NCBI GenBank assembly: GCA_947631705.1 | Contig: CANRMJ010000008.1 | Coordinates: forward strand, 1-50,611 | Direction of reading: 5' to 3' | Source of the DNA: an uncultured Clostridia bacterium | Lineage (GTDB): Bacteria; Bacillota; Clostridia; Oscillospirales; Acutalibacteraceae | Length of the DNA stretch: 50,611 bases | Part shown: in pieces, positions 15,235 to 23,693 of the stretch | Layout of the letters: each line of letters starts with the position of its first letter | How positions within the stretch are numbered: position 1 is the stretch's first letter | Made by a program: the position numbers and the translations under genes | Notes under the pieces: generated by a model | The model's input: only the letters and a program-made list of their open reading frames with translations | What the model was told of the DNA's origin: nothing | Database searches by the model: none

Positions 15235-18018
15235 TTATCCGCCGTAATTTTCTTTAAGCATATCGCCGTAAATTACGTGCGCAGTCTCGCCTGAATCCTT
15301 ATAGATAAGATACGGACGAGCGCAAGCCGGTGACTTGTCGCTTACACCGTAGGTGAGCGCGAACTGTCCGTCTGCCGCCTTGTTACTGTTTGTAATCTGC
15401 TTAACTGTTGCCGACTGGTTTCCGGAAGTCAGACCAACATTGTCAAGAACAAGATCGCTTTCATTCATATCCTTACCGTATACAAAGCCCGATTCAACAA
15501 GCGTGTATCCCTCGGGAACCGAACGTGTCGCAAGGAACTTAACGGCTACGCCCGAATTATCCCATGTTTCGCTTACGGAAGCAACTGTGGGAGCGGCGGC
15601 TTCTGCCGATGTTTCATAAGTTACAGTGATATCCGAACCGCAAAGGAACGTGTATGATGTGCCGTAGGAAACAGTCTTGCCGTTTACTTTCCAAACTGCG
15701 GCAGTGTCGCTTACAGGTGTAACAGTAATCGTGTCGTTATACTTAGCTGTTGCAGTATTCTGAACGGCTCCGGCACCGTTTACGGTGATATTGCAGTTTT
15801 CCGCACTTACTGTGAATGACTTTGAATCGTCTACTTCATATGTGCCGTAAACTACAAGTGATTCGTTAAGCTCATTCTTGATGTATTCGTATGTTGCGCT
15901 CCAGCCTACAAATTTCATTCCCGCATACTGATTGGGCTCGGGAAGAGCATTGAATTCTCCGCCCTTAATCTGCTCGCTTGAATAGATCGCAACAACGTTT
16001 CCGTACATATCAACAAATGTTACATGGAAGGTTTCTTCGTTTACTTCCTCAAATACAGGCTGATATGTTGCGTCTGAATAAGCATATGTTGTGTAAGTTG
16101 TTTCCGTTGTTACAAGCTTTCCGTTTGAATACCAGCCAACAAACTCGGCGCCTTCAAAAGGATGAGCTGTGAGCGTGTAGCTTTCGCCATACGCTAAATT
16201 TTTGGTTTCCGTCTGTTTTCCATAGCTGCTGATAACAACACCGTTGATCGCCATTGATCCGAGATTTGTTGCAAGCACGGTTATTCCGATTTCCGCAACA
16301 AAGGGGTTTCCGTGTTTATCGGCATATGCCTTTGCGGTTGAATCTCTGTAGCCGTAAATCGTTACGGTTTTCGGAATTGTGTTATTATCATCATCTATAT
16401 TACATTCGGGATTCAGTATTTCTACCTTTTTCAATGATTTGCAATATAGAAATGCCTGGTTTCCTATAGTTTTTACACTGGCAGGTACAGAAACCTCTTC
16501 CAAGTAAGTTTTTCCGTTATATTGACCGGCAAAAGCTCCGCCTGCTATGCTTAATGCACCGTCATAAACATCATATGTTGTTCTGGTGTTTCCCAAAGGA
16601 TACTGAATAAGCTGCGTTTTGTCTTTATTATACAAAGCTCCCAGCGATGCTGCATAGTGTTGATTTTCCGGCGCTATAACAAAGCCCTGCAATTGCATGC
16701 AGTTGCTGAACGCGTAAGCGCCTATAGTCTCAACGCTTTCAGGTATTGTTACCTTTGACAGCCATTTGGAGGCGTAAAACGCATAAGGCTCAATTTTTGT
16801 TACGGTTGACGGAATCGTATACGCCGTAGCTGACGCATCTGTACGAGGCGTTACAAGATTCATGGGATACTGAATAAGTATTGTCTTATTCTTATCAAAC
16901 AATATGCCGTTTTGTGATGAATAGTTTTTGTTTCCTTCGGCAACCGTGATGCTTGCCAAATTAAAGCAGCCGTCAAATGCGCCTAAACCTATCTTTTCAA
17001 CGCTTTCGGGAATAGTAACATGGGTGAATCTACTCATTGAAAACGCATAGGCTTTAATGCTCGTTACTGTGTTTCCGGCAATTGTTGACGGGATTTCAAC
17101 AGTATCAGCGGAGCCCGTGTATCCCGTGATTTCAACTTTGCCGTCGCCAAGTACGCTATATTGAAAATCGCTTGATTGGTCTATTGCAACAAAGGATCTG
17201 TGAAATTTCTCAGCATAATCCTGTGCCGAAGAGCCGCTATAACCGTGTATAACAGTTGTTTCGGGAATTGCTTTCTCATCATCGCCTAAAACAACGTTAT
17301 AACACAATATTGTGATATCGGTTAACGAAGTGCAGCCTTCAAATGCTCCGCCGCCGATAATATACATCGTTTCGGGCAATGTTATGCTCTTCAATGTTTT
17401 ATTGTTTTTGAAAACATCGCCGTTGAGAGCCACAACCGTTTTTCCGCCAAGCGTTGAGGGAACTTCAATTGTATCTTCTTTGCCGTTATATCCGGTGATA
17501 TAAACATCTTCGTTACTGCTGTAACGGGCGTATTCCCAAACCTCGGCAGGAGACTCCGGAGCTGAGATTTCAGCAAAAGTTCTTTGAAACTTTTCGGCAT
17601 AATCCTGCGCTGTTGAGTCCGCATAACCGTGTATAACCGTGGTTTTTGGTATCAGATTTTCATATTCTTCCAAAACCGCGCTGGGATTCAATATCGTTAT
17701 ATCGGTTAACGAAGTGCATCCGTCAAATGCCCCGCTGCCGATAATATACATCGTTTCGGGCAATGTTATGCTCTTCAATGTTTTATTGTTTTTGAAAACA
17801 TCACCGCTGAGAGCCGCAACTGTTTTTCCGCCAAGCGTTGATGGAATATCAATATCAGTTTGCAAGCCTTTATACCCGGTAATGTAAACATCATCGTTGC
17901 TGCTGAAACGGGTGTATTCCCAATCGCCTTCCGTATCTGCGTAAGCAGAAAAATTAAGCCCGGCGGTTAAACTTAAAAGCATCACAACGGATAATAAAAT
18001 ACTTATTACTTTTTTCAT
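15235..18018 (-). CDS. Large secreted BspA-type leucine-rich repeat protein
   Basis: This 927-residue protein has a signal peptide (about 1-27). Two nearly identical 128-residue units follow (33-160 and 161-288), each holding a LRR_5 segment and ending in a cap such as STAQDYAEKF. A longer run of LRR_5 repeats occupies about 290-570. About 585-650 and 655-725 hold beta-repeat modules of the Listeria-Bacteroides (Flg_new/InlB) type with FVGW motifs. The C terminus (about 810-927) is an Ig-like domain with ESGFVYGK and a final Y-x-x-Y strand, of the same type as in the 1630-residue protein. BspA proteins bind host or microbial surfaces. No cell-wall sorting signal is visible. GGAGGT fixes the start. 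The leader is long and carries a poly-G tract. Confidence 0.88.
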   Translation of the reverse strand: MKKVISILLSVVMLLSLTAGLNFSAYADTEGDWEYTRFSSNDDVYITGYKGLQTDIDIPSTLGGKTVAALSGDVFKNNKTLKSITLPETMYIIGSGAFDGCTSLTDITILNPSAVLEEYENLIPKTTVIHGYADSTAQDYAEKFQRTFAEISAPESPAEVWEYARYSSNEDVYITGYNGKEDTIEVPSTLGGKTVVALNGDVFKNNKTLKSITLPETMYIIGGGAFEGCTSLTDITILCYNVVLGDDEKAIPETTVIHGYSGSSAQDYAEKFHRSFVAIDQSSDFQYSVLGDGKVEITGYTGSADTVEIPSTIAGNTVTSIKAYAFSMSRFTHVTIPESVEKIGLGAFDGCFNLASITVAEGNKNYSSQNGILFDKNKTILIQYPMNLVTPRTDASATAYTIPSTVTKIEPYAFYASKWLSKVTIPESVETIGAYAFSNCMQLQGFVIAPENQHYAASLGALYNKDKTQLIQYPLGNTRTTYDVYDGALSIAGGAFAGQYNGKTYLEEVSVPASVKTIGNQAFLYCKSLKKVEILNPECNIDDDNNTIPKTVTIYGYRDSTAKAYADKHGNPFVAEIGITVLATNLGSMAINGVVISSYGKQTETKNLAYGESYTLTAHPFEGAEFVGWYSNGKLVTTETTYTTYAYSDATYQPVFEEVNEETFHVTFVDMYGNVVAIYSSEQIKGGEFNALPEPNQYAGMKFVGWSATYEYIKNELNESLVVYGTYEVDDSKSFTVSAENCNITVNGAGAVQNTATAKYNDTITVTPVSDTAAVWKVNGKTVSYGTSYTFLCGSDITVTYETSAEAAAPTVASVSETWDNSGVAVKFLATRSVPEGYTLVESGFVYGKDMNESDLVLDNVGLTSGNQSATVKQITNSNKAADGQFALTYGVSDKSPACARPYLIYKDSGETAHVIYGDMLKENYGG
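17182..17922 (-). repeat. Tandem near-identical 384-bp units inside the BspA gene
   Basis: Unit 1 (17566-17922) and unit 2 (17182-17538) encode 119-residue blocks that match through long stretches, for example PSTLGGKTV, DVFKNNKTLKSITLPETMYI and CTSLTDITIL. They are joined by a nine-residue linker. Recombination between them could change repeat number. Confidence 0.9.
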
Positions 18019-18271
18019 GATTTACCTCCGAATTAATTTTCAGTTGCAAAGTCTTATTGACCTTGCATTGATTAAAGATTTGCCGGAGAACAAGTCCCTA
18101 AAAGCGGAAAAAAATAACTTCAGCGAATAAATGTATGATTGATTCAATCAAACAAAAATCCGGCTTTAAAGCATATATCTTGACTTCCGACAAAGCATGA
18201 TTCAATTTCATTTGCTAAAACGGAATTGAACCCTTTAGCCTCCAAGAGAGGCTTTGAGTTATTTCTGATAA
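18019..18271 (-). promoter_or_regulatory. Long leader of the BspA gene with several hairpins
   Basis: Upstream of the ribosome site lie a hairpin TGCAAGGTC/GACTTTGCA (18045-18067), a 15-bp palindrome TGATTGA-N-TCAATCA (18136-18150), a TTCAATT...AATTGAA hairpin, and an AGCCTC...GAGGCT hairpin in the context CAAAGCC-loop-GGCTAA. The last resembles part of a c-di-GMP-I riboswitch, but the other conserved parts were not found. No clear promoter was seen. Confidence 0.3.
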
Positions 18272-18281
18272 CCCCCCCCCC
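18272..18281 (-). repeat. Homopolymer tract of ten G in the BspA gene leader
   Basis: Ten consecutive C on the plus strand (G on the transcribed-sense strand) lie 254 bp upstream of the start codon of the 927-residue protein. Tracts of this length are prone to slippage, and in other bacteria they switch surface-protein expression. Confidence 0.85.
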
Positions 18282-18540
18282 GCGAAATTTAGTTGTAAAA
18301 AAATCATTGTGCAATACGCACTATGCTGCAAAAATATCCTCTTATTTTTTAAGAAAAAAAGAAATATTTCTAAATTAAAATTAAATCTTATTTTATTTTT
18401 TGTTCACAAATTTTTAACATTTATTTTTTAATTTTTTTGCTTTTTTGAGCGTTAACGAGTGACAAGCCCGAACCGCGCGAAAACAGTTTGTTCATATTTT
18501 ATTTTCAAATATAATTTTTTACTTTCCGTAAAATTTTTGC
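18282..18540. other. AT-rich intergenic stretch between divergent genes
   Basis: No ORF with a ribosome site is visible. Long A/T runs dominate, with one G+C-rich island (about 18450-18480). The promoter of the BspA gene should lie here or just downstream, but no strong -35/-10 pair was found on the minus strand. Confidence 0.5.
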
Positions 18541-18569
18541 TTACATTTTATCTGTTTTTATGCTATAAT
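18541..18569 (+). promoter_or_regulatory. Promoter of the CarD-like regulator gene
   Basis: TTACAT (18541-18546) and a perfect TATAAT (18564-18569) are separated by 17 bp, and TG one base before the -10 gives an extended -10 element. A leader of about 95 nt follows. Confidence 0.8.
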
Positions 18570-18669
18570 TAGTATAAACGAACGAAAAATTTTAAAATTT
18601 TCAACTATATAATACTGTATGTTGTTTAATTTTTCCTTTTTCGTCAAAAATAATAATGGAGGTATCGAA

Positions 18670-19173
18670 ATGTATAATATCGGTGATTTATTTGTATACG
18701 GCGTAAACGGCGCCTGCAAAATTGTTGACATTAAAGAAGAAAAATTCGGCAGCGGTGAAAAAACATACTATATTCTTGCCCCTTATTCCGATTTAAAAGA
18801 AACCATTTTCGTGCCGGTGGACAACGAAATGCTTGTTTCCAGAATGAAAAAAATACTAACTCCCGAAGAAATCAACTCATTGATAAAAACGATTCCTTCC
18901 GCCGAAAGCATTTGGGAGGAAAACGTTAATTTAAGGCGTGAGAAATTCAGAGAAATTATAAGCAAGGCGAACCGCACGGAGCTTATCGCGCTGCTCAAAA
19001 CACTATATGAACGCAGAAAAGCTCTTAAACTTATAGGAAAAAATCTGTCTACCTATGATGAGCGCTTTTTGAGGCAGGCGCAAAACATTATTCACAGCGA
19101 AATCGCGCTTGTTCTTCAGATTCCTCAAGACGAAGTGGCTCCCTACATCGAAAGGGCGATCAACGCCGCGTAA
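18670..19173 (+). CDS. CarD/CdnL-family transcriptional regulator
   Basis: This 167-residue protein starts with the CarD/TRCF RNA-polymerase-interaction fold: IGDLFVYGVNGACKI at residues 3-17, and a second strand set with YYILAP near 38. A helical C-terminal domain follows (about 70-165) with a basic patch of the type that contacts promoter DNA. CarD/CdnL proteins bind the RNA polymerase beta subunit and stabilise open complexes, often at rRNA promoters. The start at 18670 is chosen for the GGAGGTATCGAA ribosome site; an in-frame upstream ATG at 18619 lacks one. The gene is monocistronic and ends at the bidirectional terminator at 19265-19318. Confidence 0.9.
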   Translation: MYNIGDLFVYGVNGACKIVDIKEEKFGSGEKTYYILAPYSDLKETIFVPVDNEMLVSRMKKILTPEEINSLIKTIPSAESIWEENVNLRREKFREIISKANRTELIALLKTLYERRKALKLIGKNLSTYDERFLRQAQNIIHSEIALVLQIPQDEVAPYIERAINAA

Positions 19174-19264
19174 AACAATGGGCAATATTCATCTTCTGAT
19201 GGATAATGACCGCTGATTATTTTCGGCTTTTTCTTAAATAGGAGCATAACAAAACAAAAAAAGA

Positions 19265-19318
19265 GCGCCCGTCCCTCATACGGCTTTAATATCAGCCGTA
19301 TAAGAGACGGGCGTTTTT
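19265..19318. terminator. Bidirectional terminator between the CarD-like gene and the ABC operon
   Basis: A long stem, GCGCCCGTC...CATACGGCT with AGCCGTATA...GACGGGCG, has T-rich tails on both strands (GTTTTTC on plus, CTTTTTTTG on minus). It serves two convergent units. Confidence 0.93.
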
Positions 19319-19379
19319 CTTAACATATTTTGTTTTCGGTTAAAGCCGCCTATAAAGGCGGGAAACACCTTTTCAAATG

Positions 19380-20102
19380 TTATAAAACTTTTGAAAGAAA
19401 ATCGCGCAGCCGTTCATTTTTAGGATTAGTGAAGAACTCATTAGGCTCGTTTTCTTCTTGTATATATCCGCCGTCCATAAACACAACCCTTGAGCCGACC
19501 TCACGCGCAAATCCCATTTCGTGCGTCACCACAACCATAGTCATTCCGTTATCTGCAAGATCTTTCATAACCTGAAGCACCTCGCCCACCATTTCGGGGT
19601 CAAGTGCCGAGGTGGGTTCGTCAAAAAGCATTACCTTAGGATTCATCGCAAGCGAGCGGACTATAGCAGCTCTCTGCTTTTGACCTCCCGAAAGCGAGCT
19701 TGGATAAGCGTCTGCCTTGTCCTCAAGCCCAACCGTTTTTAAAAGGCGCAACGCATTTTCGTTTGCTTCTTCCTTGCTCATAATTTTTAGCTTTACTGGC
19801 GCAAGCGTTATATTTTTCATAATTGTGAGGTTATTGAACAAATTGAAATGCTGAAAAACCATTCCCATATGCTTGCGAACCTCATTGATATCGGTTTTTT
19901 TATCGGTTATAAGCTGACCGTCAAACCAAATTTCGCCCTCTGTGGGAGTTTCCAAAAGATTAAGACAGCGCAGAAAAGTTGATTTGCCTGAGCCGGACGG
20001 ACCGATTATAACGATTTTATCGCCTTTGTTTATTTCATAATCAATTCCCTTCAGAACGTGATTATCATTAAAGCTTTTCTTTAAATTACAAACTTTTATC
20101 AC
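19380..20102 (-). CDS. Polar amino-acid ABC transporter, ATP-binding protein
   Basis: This 240-residue ATPase powers an amino-acid importer of the GlnQ/HisP/ArtP type. All ABC motifs are intact: Walker [10 protein letters not shown] (34-42), Q-loop FQHFNLF (83-89), signature LSGGQKQR (137-144), Walker B with [10 protein letters not shown] (161-170), and the switch His in VVTHEMGF (near 192). The GTG start lies inside the last codons of the permease gene (17-bp overlap), so the two are translationally coupled. It is the last gene of the operon and ends at the terminator at 19265-19318. Confidence 0.95.
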   Translation of the reverse strand: MIKVCNLKKSFNDNHVLKGIDYEINKGDKIVIIGPSGSGKSTFLRCLNLLETPTEGEIWFDGQLITDKKTDINEVRKHMGMVFQHFNLFNNLTIMKNITLAPVKLKIMSKEEANENALRLLKTVGLEDKADAYPSSLSGGQKQRAAIVRSLAMNPKVMLFDEPTSALDPEMVGEVLQVMKDLADNGMTMVVVTHEMGFAREVGSRVVFMDGGYIQEENEPNEFFTNPKNERLRDFLSKVL

Positions 20103-20796
20103 TTTTTCTCAGGCTCCTTTCCATAACTTTGATAAGCAGTGTGATAATAACCACCATAACGATATAAATAAGAGCCATTACAAGATACGGCACCATAAAT
20201 TCATAGCTGTTGCTGCCTATATAATTGAACGCGACATACAAATCCATAGCCCCTACAAAGCTAACTACCGAAGTTTCCTTAATAAGAGCAATAAATTCGT
20301 TGCCAAGCGTTGGCAAAATGTTTTTAACAGCTTGAGGAATTACAATTTTCATCATTGTGGTTCCATAGCTTAATCCAACAGAGCGCCCGCCTTCCATCTG
20401 ACCGGGATCAACCGAAAGTATACCTCCGCGCATAATTTCGGAAATATAAGCGCCGCTGTTAAGCCCGAAAACGCAAACCGCAACCGATACCGAAGTCATT
20501 TTCAGCCCGAGTATCGGCAGCATTACATAATAAAACAAAAGCAGCTGCACAACTATCGGCGTTCCTCTGAAGAAACCCACATAAAGGCTGCAAAGTGAAT
20601 TTAAAAATCCTGTTATGCCGCCTTTTTTCGGCAGCACGCGTATTGTTGCGATAACAGTTCCTATCAATATACCTATTATAAGCCCCGCAACCGCAATGAC
20701 AACCGTATTTTTCAAGCCGGTCAAAACGTTTCTGTATCCGCCGTTATTAAAAAATACATTTATAAAAGTTTCTATTTTTTTATCAAAATTTCCCAT
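20086..20796 (-). CDS. Polar amino-acid ABC transporter, permease
   Basis: This 236-residue inner-membrane permease belongs to the HisM/GlnP family. It has about five membrane segments and the EAA coupling loop near residues 130-160 ([22 protein letters not shown]), which docks onto the ATPase. The early R-G-T-P motif ([11 protein letters not shown], near 94-104) is typical of the family. Only one permease gene is present, so it probably works as a homodimer. It lies 79 bp after the binding-protein gene, with a hairpin terminator between them, and overlaps the ATPase gene. Confidence 0.94.
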   Translation of the reverse strand: MGNFDKKIETFINVFFNNGGYRNVLTGLKNTVVIAVAGLIIGILIGTVIATIRVLPKKGGITGFLNSLCSLYVGFFRGTPIVVQLLLFYYVMLPILGLKMTSVSVAVCVFGLNSGAYISEIMRGGILSVDPGQMEGGRSVGLSYGTTMMKIVIPQAVKNILPTLGNEFIALIKETSVVSFVGAMDLYVAFNYIGSNSYEFMVPYLVMALIYIVMVVIITLLIKVMERSLRKSDKSL

Positions 20797-20839
20797 TTAA
20801 CTATCCTTATGTAAGGGACAAGCCCGATAATTTAAAAAT

Positions 20840-20863
20840 AGCCTCATCGAAAACGATGAGGCT
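20840..20863 (-). terminator. Internal terminator between binding-protein and permease genes
   Basis: AGCCTCATCG and CGATGAGGCT form a perfect 10-bp stem with a four-base loop, followed by ATTTTTAAATT on the minus strand. Partial termination here would give more binding protein than permease and ATPase. Confidence 0.85.
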
Positions 20864-20875
20864 GATATTGTTTTT

Positions 20876-21730
20876 TTATGCCACGTTGTTGATAGCCTCT
20901 GTTATGCAGTCGGCAGGCGCCGAATCTATAATCACGTAGCTGAGGTTTCCGTTAACAAGATCTTGAACGGCAAGAGAACCGTTTCTGTAAACCGTGCAGG
21001 TTGCGGGAAGTCCGTCAAAGCCCCAATCAGCATCGCCTTCAACGAAGAACTGACCTGTTGTGCCTCCCTGAACTCCGATTTTCGTGTTGCTGTCTTTTTC
21101 TTTAAGAATTGCAACAACGTCATCTGCCGTTTTGCAGGAATCAAATTCGGTGCTGTCTCCGGGAACAATAATCTTTTGCGCGGCGGAATAATAAGAATCG
21201 GAGAAAGTAACATATTCCATTCTCTCTTCATTAACAGTCAGCCCCGCCATGGCAATATCGCTCTTGTGCTGACCTACGGAAAGACAAACCGAATCAAAAT
21301 CCATATTCTGGATAACAAGCTCTTTGCCGAGTTTCTGAGCAAGAAGAGACGCAATTTCCATATCTATTCCGAGATACTGATCGCCGCTTGTGTACTCAAA
21401 CGGCTCAAACGCCGCGTTTGTTGCAACAAGGAGCTGATCCTTAGAAGTGTCAAGCGCTGCCGATGTTACGGGAGTGGGCGTGCCGTCTCCGAAATACTTG
21501 TTGCAGATTTCTTCAAACGTGCCGTTTGCTTTGATTTCCGCAATGAAATCATTAACAGAGGCAAGAAGCTCTGTCTGCTCCTTATCTACTCCGAAAGCAT
21601 AGTCTTCAGATGTAAGGTCAATGTCTATAACCTTAACCTTTGCATCAGACGCACCGCCCGAGCAAGCAGCAAAAGAGGCAACGATTGCAACGCAGATAAG
21701 AACTGCAAGCACTTTTGTAATCTTTTTCAT
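20876..21730 (-). CDS. Amino-acid ABC transporter binding lipoprotein, circularly permuted
   Basis: This 284-residue lipoprotein (signal peptide with lipobox FAAC, Cys23) is a family 3 substrate-binding protein, but its segments are in unusual order. Residues 39-81 (LTSEDYAFGV ... EIKANGTFEEICNKYFG) are what normally forms the last strand and C-terminal helix of the family. A short linker follows. Residues 98-118 (DQLLVATNAAFEPFEY) are the normal mature N terminus, and the rest of lobe 1 and lobe 2 follow. The protein stops at YVIIDSAPADCITEAINNVA, where usual members continue into the segment placed here at the front. This looks like a natural circular permutation. GIDMEIASLLAQKLG and the DIAMAGLT motif support an amino-acid ligand. 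It has its own strong promoter. Confidence 0.92.
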   Translation of the reverse strand: MKKITKVLAVLICVAIVASFAACSGGASDAKVKVIDIDLTSEDYAFGVDKEQTELLASVNDFIAEIKANGTFEEICNKYFGDGTPTPVTSAALDTSKDQLLVATNAAFEPFEYTSGDQYLGIDMEIASLLAQKLGKELVIQNMDFDSVCLSVGQHKSDIAMAGLTVNEERMEYVTFSDSYYSAAQKIIVPGDSTEFDSCKTADDVVAILKEKDSNTKIGVQGGTTGQFFVEGDADWGFDGLPATCTVYRNGSLAVQDLVNGNLSYVIIDSAPADCITEAINNVA

Positions 21731-21766
21731 AACGATTCTCCTTAAATAAATTTTATATTTTTTACA

Positions 21767-21795
21767 ATTATAGTATATTTTTACATAAATTGCAA
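21767..21795 (-). promoter_or_regulatory. Sigma-A promoter of the ABC transporter operon
   Basis: TTGCAA (21790-21795) and a perfect TATAAT (21767-21772) are separated by 17 bp on the minus strand. Confidence 0.82.
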
Positions 21796-21888
21796 GACAA
21801 TTGTTGAATATCTATTCAACTTATGATAATATTATGTAAAAATATTCAGGCAGAGGTTCCCGTTTGACCGTGAAAGGATCGTGATTTC

Positions 21889-22311
21889 TTGAACCGCATA
21901 AAGTTTTTTGACTGCCGATGCGCCGAGGCGGCGGAAATCAGGCAAAAGGTTTTTATTGAGGAGCAGGGCTTTGAGCATGAGTTCGACGAAACGGACGCCG
22001 CTTCGCTTCACATAGTTATTTACATAGACGGAAAAGCGGCGGGAACGGGCAGAATGTTTACCGAGGACGGCGGAAAATCATACCATCTCGGCAGAATAGC
22101 CGTTTTACCCGAATACAGGCGGCGCCATCTCGGTTCGGATATAGTTAACGCAATGTGCGAAAAGGCAAAGGAACTTGGGGCGGAGCGATGCGTGCTTTCG
22201 GCTCAATGCAGGGTAAAAGAATTTTATAACACGCTGGGCTTTGAGGAAAAAGGCGAAATTTTTTACGATGAAAAATGCCCGCACATTCATATGGAGAAAG
22301 AATTGCTATGA
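21889..22311 (+). CDS. GNAT-family N-acetyltransferase
   Basis: This 140-residue enzyme has the GNAT fold. The acetyl-CoA pyrophosphate-binding segment GRIAVLPEYRRRHLG is at about 68-82, and the LSAQCRVKEFYNTLGF strand-helix near the C terminus is typical of the ElaA-like group. The acceptor amine is unknown. The start is TTG behind AAAGGA; a nearby GTG is out of frame and runs into a stop. The last four bases (ATGA) overlap the start of the GH30 gene, so it leads a tightly coupled three-gene operon. Confidence 0.88.
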   Translation: MNRIKFFDCRCAEAAEIRQKVFIEEQGFEHEFDETDAASLHIVIYIDGKAAGTGRMFTEDGGKSYHLGRIAVLPEYRRRHLGSDIVNAMCEKAKELGAERCVLSAQCRVKEFYNTLGFEEKGEIFYDEKCPHIHMEKELL

Positions 22312-23693
22312 TTAAAATTAATTTAAAAAATGCACGGGATAAGCAAGTTTTAAAGGGCTTCGGCACGTCGGCGTGCTGGTGGAGTCAGAATGTTGCAGAC
22401 AAAAAAACAGCGGAAGAATTATCAAATCTGCTCTACACGAAAGAAGGGCTTAATCTTAATATTTACCGCTACAATGTGGGCGGCGGACGAAACGAGGAAA
22501 ATTGCCGCGTTGCAAATCCGTGGAGAATATGCGAATCGTTTTTTGTTTATGACGACAAAAACGAGGACGAGCATTATCACGGCGACGGATACGATTTTTC
22601 AAAGGATAAAAACGCTTACGATTTTATGAAGCTCTGCCTTAAAAAGGGCAACATAAACACGGTTATTCTTTTCGCTAACTCGCCCCACTACTCTTTTACC
22701 GGCAGCGGACAGGCGAGCGGCAGTTTAATGCATCACACCTGCAATCTGCCGAAAAGCAACTACAGGCGTTTTGCCGAATATTTTCTTGATATAACAGAGC
22801 ATTTTATTGAGGACGGAGTGCCCGTTGATTATATAAGTCCGATAAACGAACCGCAGTGGAAATGGGGCGGCAGCTATGTTTGGCAGGAGGGCTGCCATTA
22901 CGAGCCCGAAGAAATGCGCGAGGTTTTTCACGTTTTTGCCGAGGAGCTTGAAAAGAGAAAGCTCGGCGTTAAACTGTACGGACCGGAAAGCGGCGAAATG
23001 GGCGGTCTGACAGAGGAATATCTCAAACTGTTTCTTGAGGACGATTTGATTATGAAGCATCTTGGCGTTTTTGCCCTCCACTCTTATCATGAGGACAACA
23101 ACGCCGAAATCAGAAGAAACTTCAGAAAAAACGTTGTTGAAAAATATCCGAACATTCGCTTTGATATGAGCGAATGGTGCGAATTGCCCTGCAAAAGTCA
23201 CACAAAATCAATTAAGGGAGCGCTGATTACCGCCAGAATTATAGGCTGGGATTTATGTTTGCTCGGAGCCGAAAGCTGGACAAGCTGGGTTGCGGTTAAC
23301 CAAATTACAAACAGAAACGGCGAAAATTATGATTTCTCCGACGGACTTTTATCCGCAACAGATGATTTCAGCTATTATTATATTGCCAAAAGATATTACG
23401 GCTTTCTTCATTTTTCAAAATTCCTTTCCGCCGGCTCTGTGGTATTGGACATAGGTTACCAGCCCGCCGATAAACTCAGCGTGTTTACTTTCCGCAATCA
23501 AGACAAAAAAGAAATCATCGTTTTTGTAAATGAGAGCGGCGCTAAGGATGCGGAAATTTGCTCCGATTCCAAAAATATGAGCATATATACAACTACGCAG
23601 CAACGAAATTTCGCAAATGATTACAACGGAAAATTTAAGAGCCGTGTTCATATCAAACGCAACTCAATAACTACGGTGGTATTATGGAAATAA
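22308..23693 (+). CDS. Glycoside hydrolase family 30, intracellular
   Basis: This 461-residue enzyme has a GH30-type (beta/alpha)8 barrel with a C-terminal beta domain (about 395-461). LKGFGTSACWW near residues 15-25 and YRYNVGGG at 53-60 are typical of the endo-beta-1,6-galactanase and glucosylceramidase-like branches. The likely acid/base is Glu181 in SPINEPQW, and the nucleophile is Glu289 in DMSEW. No signal peptide is present, so it should act in the cytoplasm on an imported oligosaccharide or glycoside. The start at 22308 is chosen for the GGAGA site and the ATGA overlap with the GNAT gene; the longer in-frame reading would add 11 residues without support. Its 3' end overlaps trmO by 10 bp. 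The substrate is uncertain. Confidence 0.88.
   Translation: MIKINLKNARDKQVLKGFGTSACWWSQNVADKKTAEELSNLLYTKEGLNLNIYRYNVGGGRNEENCRVANPWRICESFFVYDDKNEDEHYHGDGYDFSKDKNAYDFMKLCLKKGNINTVILFANSPHYSFTGSGQASGSLMHHTCNLPKSNYRRFAEYFLDITEHFIEDGVPVDYISPINEPQWKWGGSYVWQEGCHYEPEEMREVFHVFAEELEKRKLGVKLYGPESGEMGGLTEEYLKLFLEDDLIMKHLGVFALHSYHEDNNAEIRRNFRKNVVEKYPNIRFDMSEWCELPCKSHTKSIKGALITARIIGWDLCLLGAESWTSWVAVNQITNRNGENYDFSDGLLSATDDFSYYYIAKRYYGFLHFSKFLSAGSVVLDIGYQPADKLSVFTFRNQDKKEIIVFVNESGAKDAEICSDSKNMSIYTTTQQRNFANDYNGKFKSRVHIKRNSITTVVLWK

Noticed and set aside
18200-18260. A tRNA-like T-arm (GGTTCAATTCC) on the minus strand next to a variable-arm-like hairpin
   Set aside because: The T stem has a mismatch, no matching acceptor strand or D arm is found, and the candidate anticodon loop lacks U33. 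It is more likely part of the gene leader.
18460-18475. GACAAGCCCGA repeated at about 18461 and 20818
   Set aside because: Only 11 bases in two unrelated intergenic places with no symmetry; best taken as chance.
20963-21745. A 260-codon open frame on the plus strand opposite the binding-protein gene
   Set aside because: It is fully antisense to a well-supported gene, has no ribosome site and its translation looks like no protein family.
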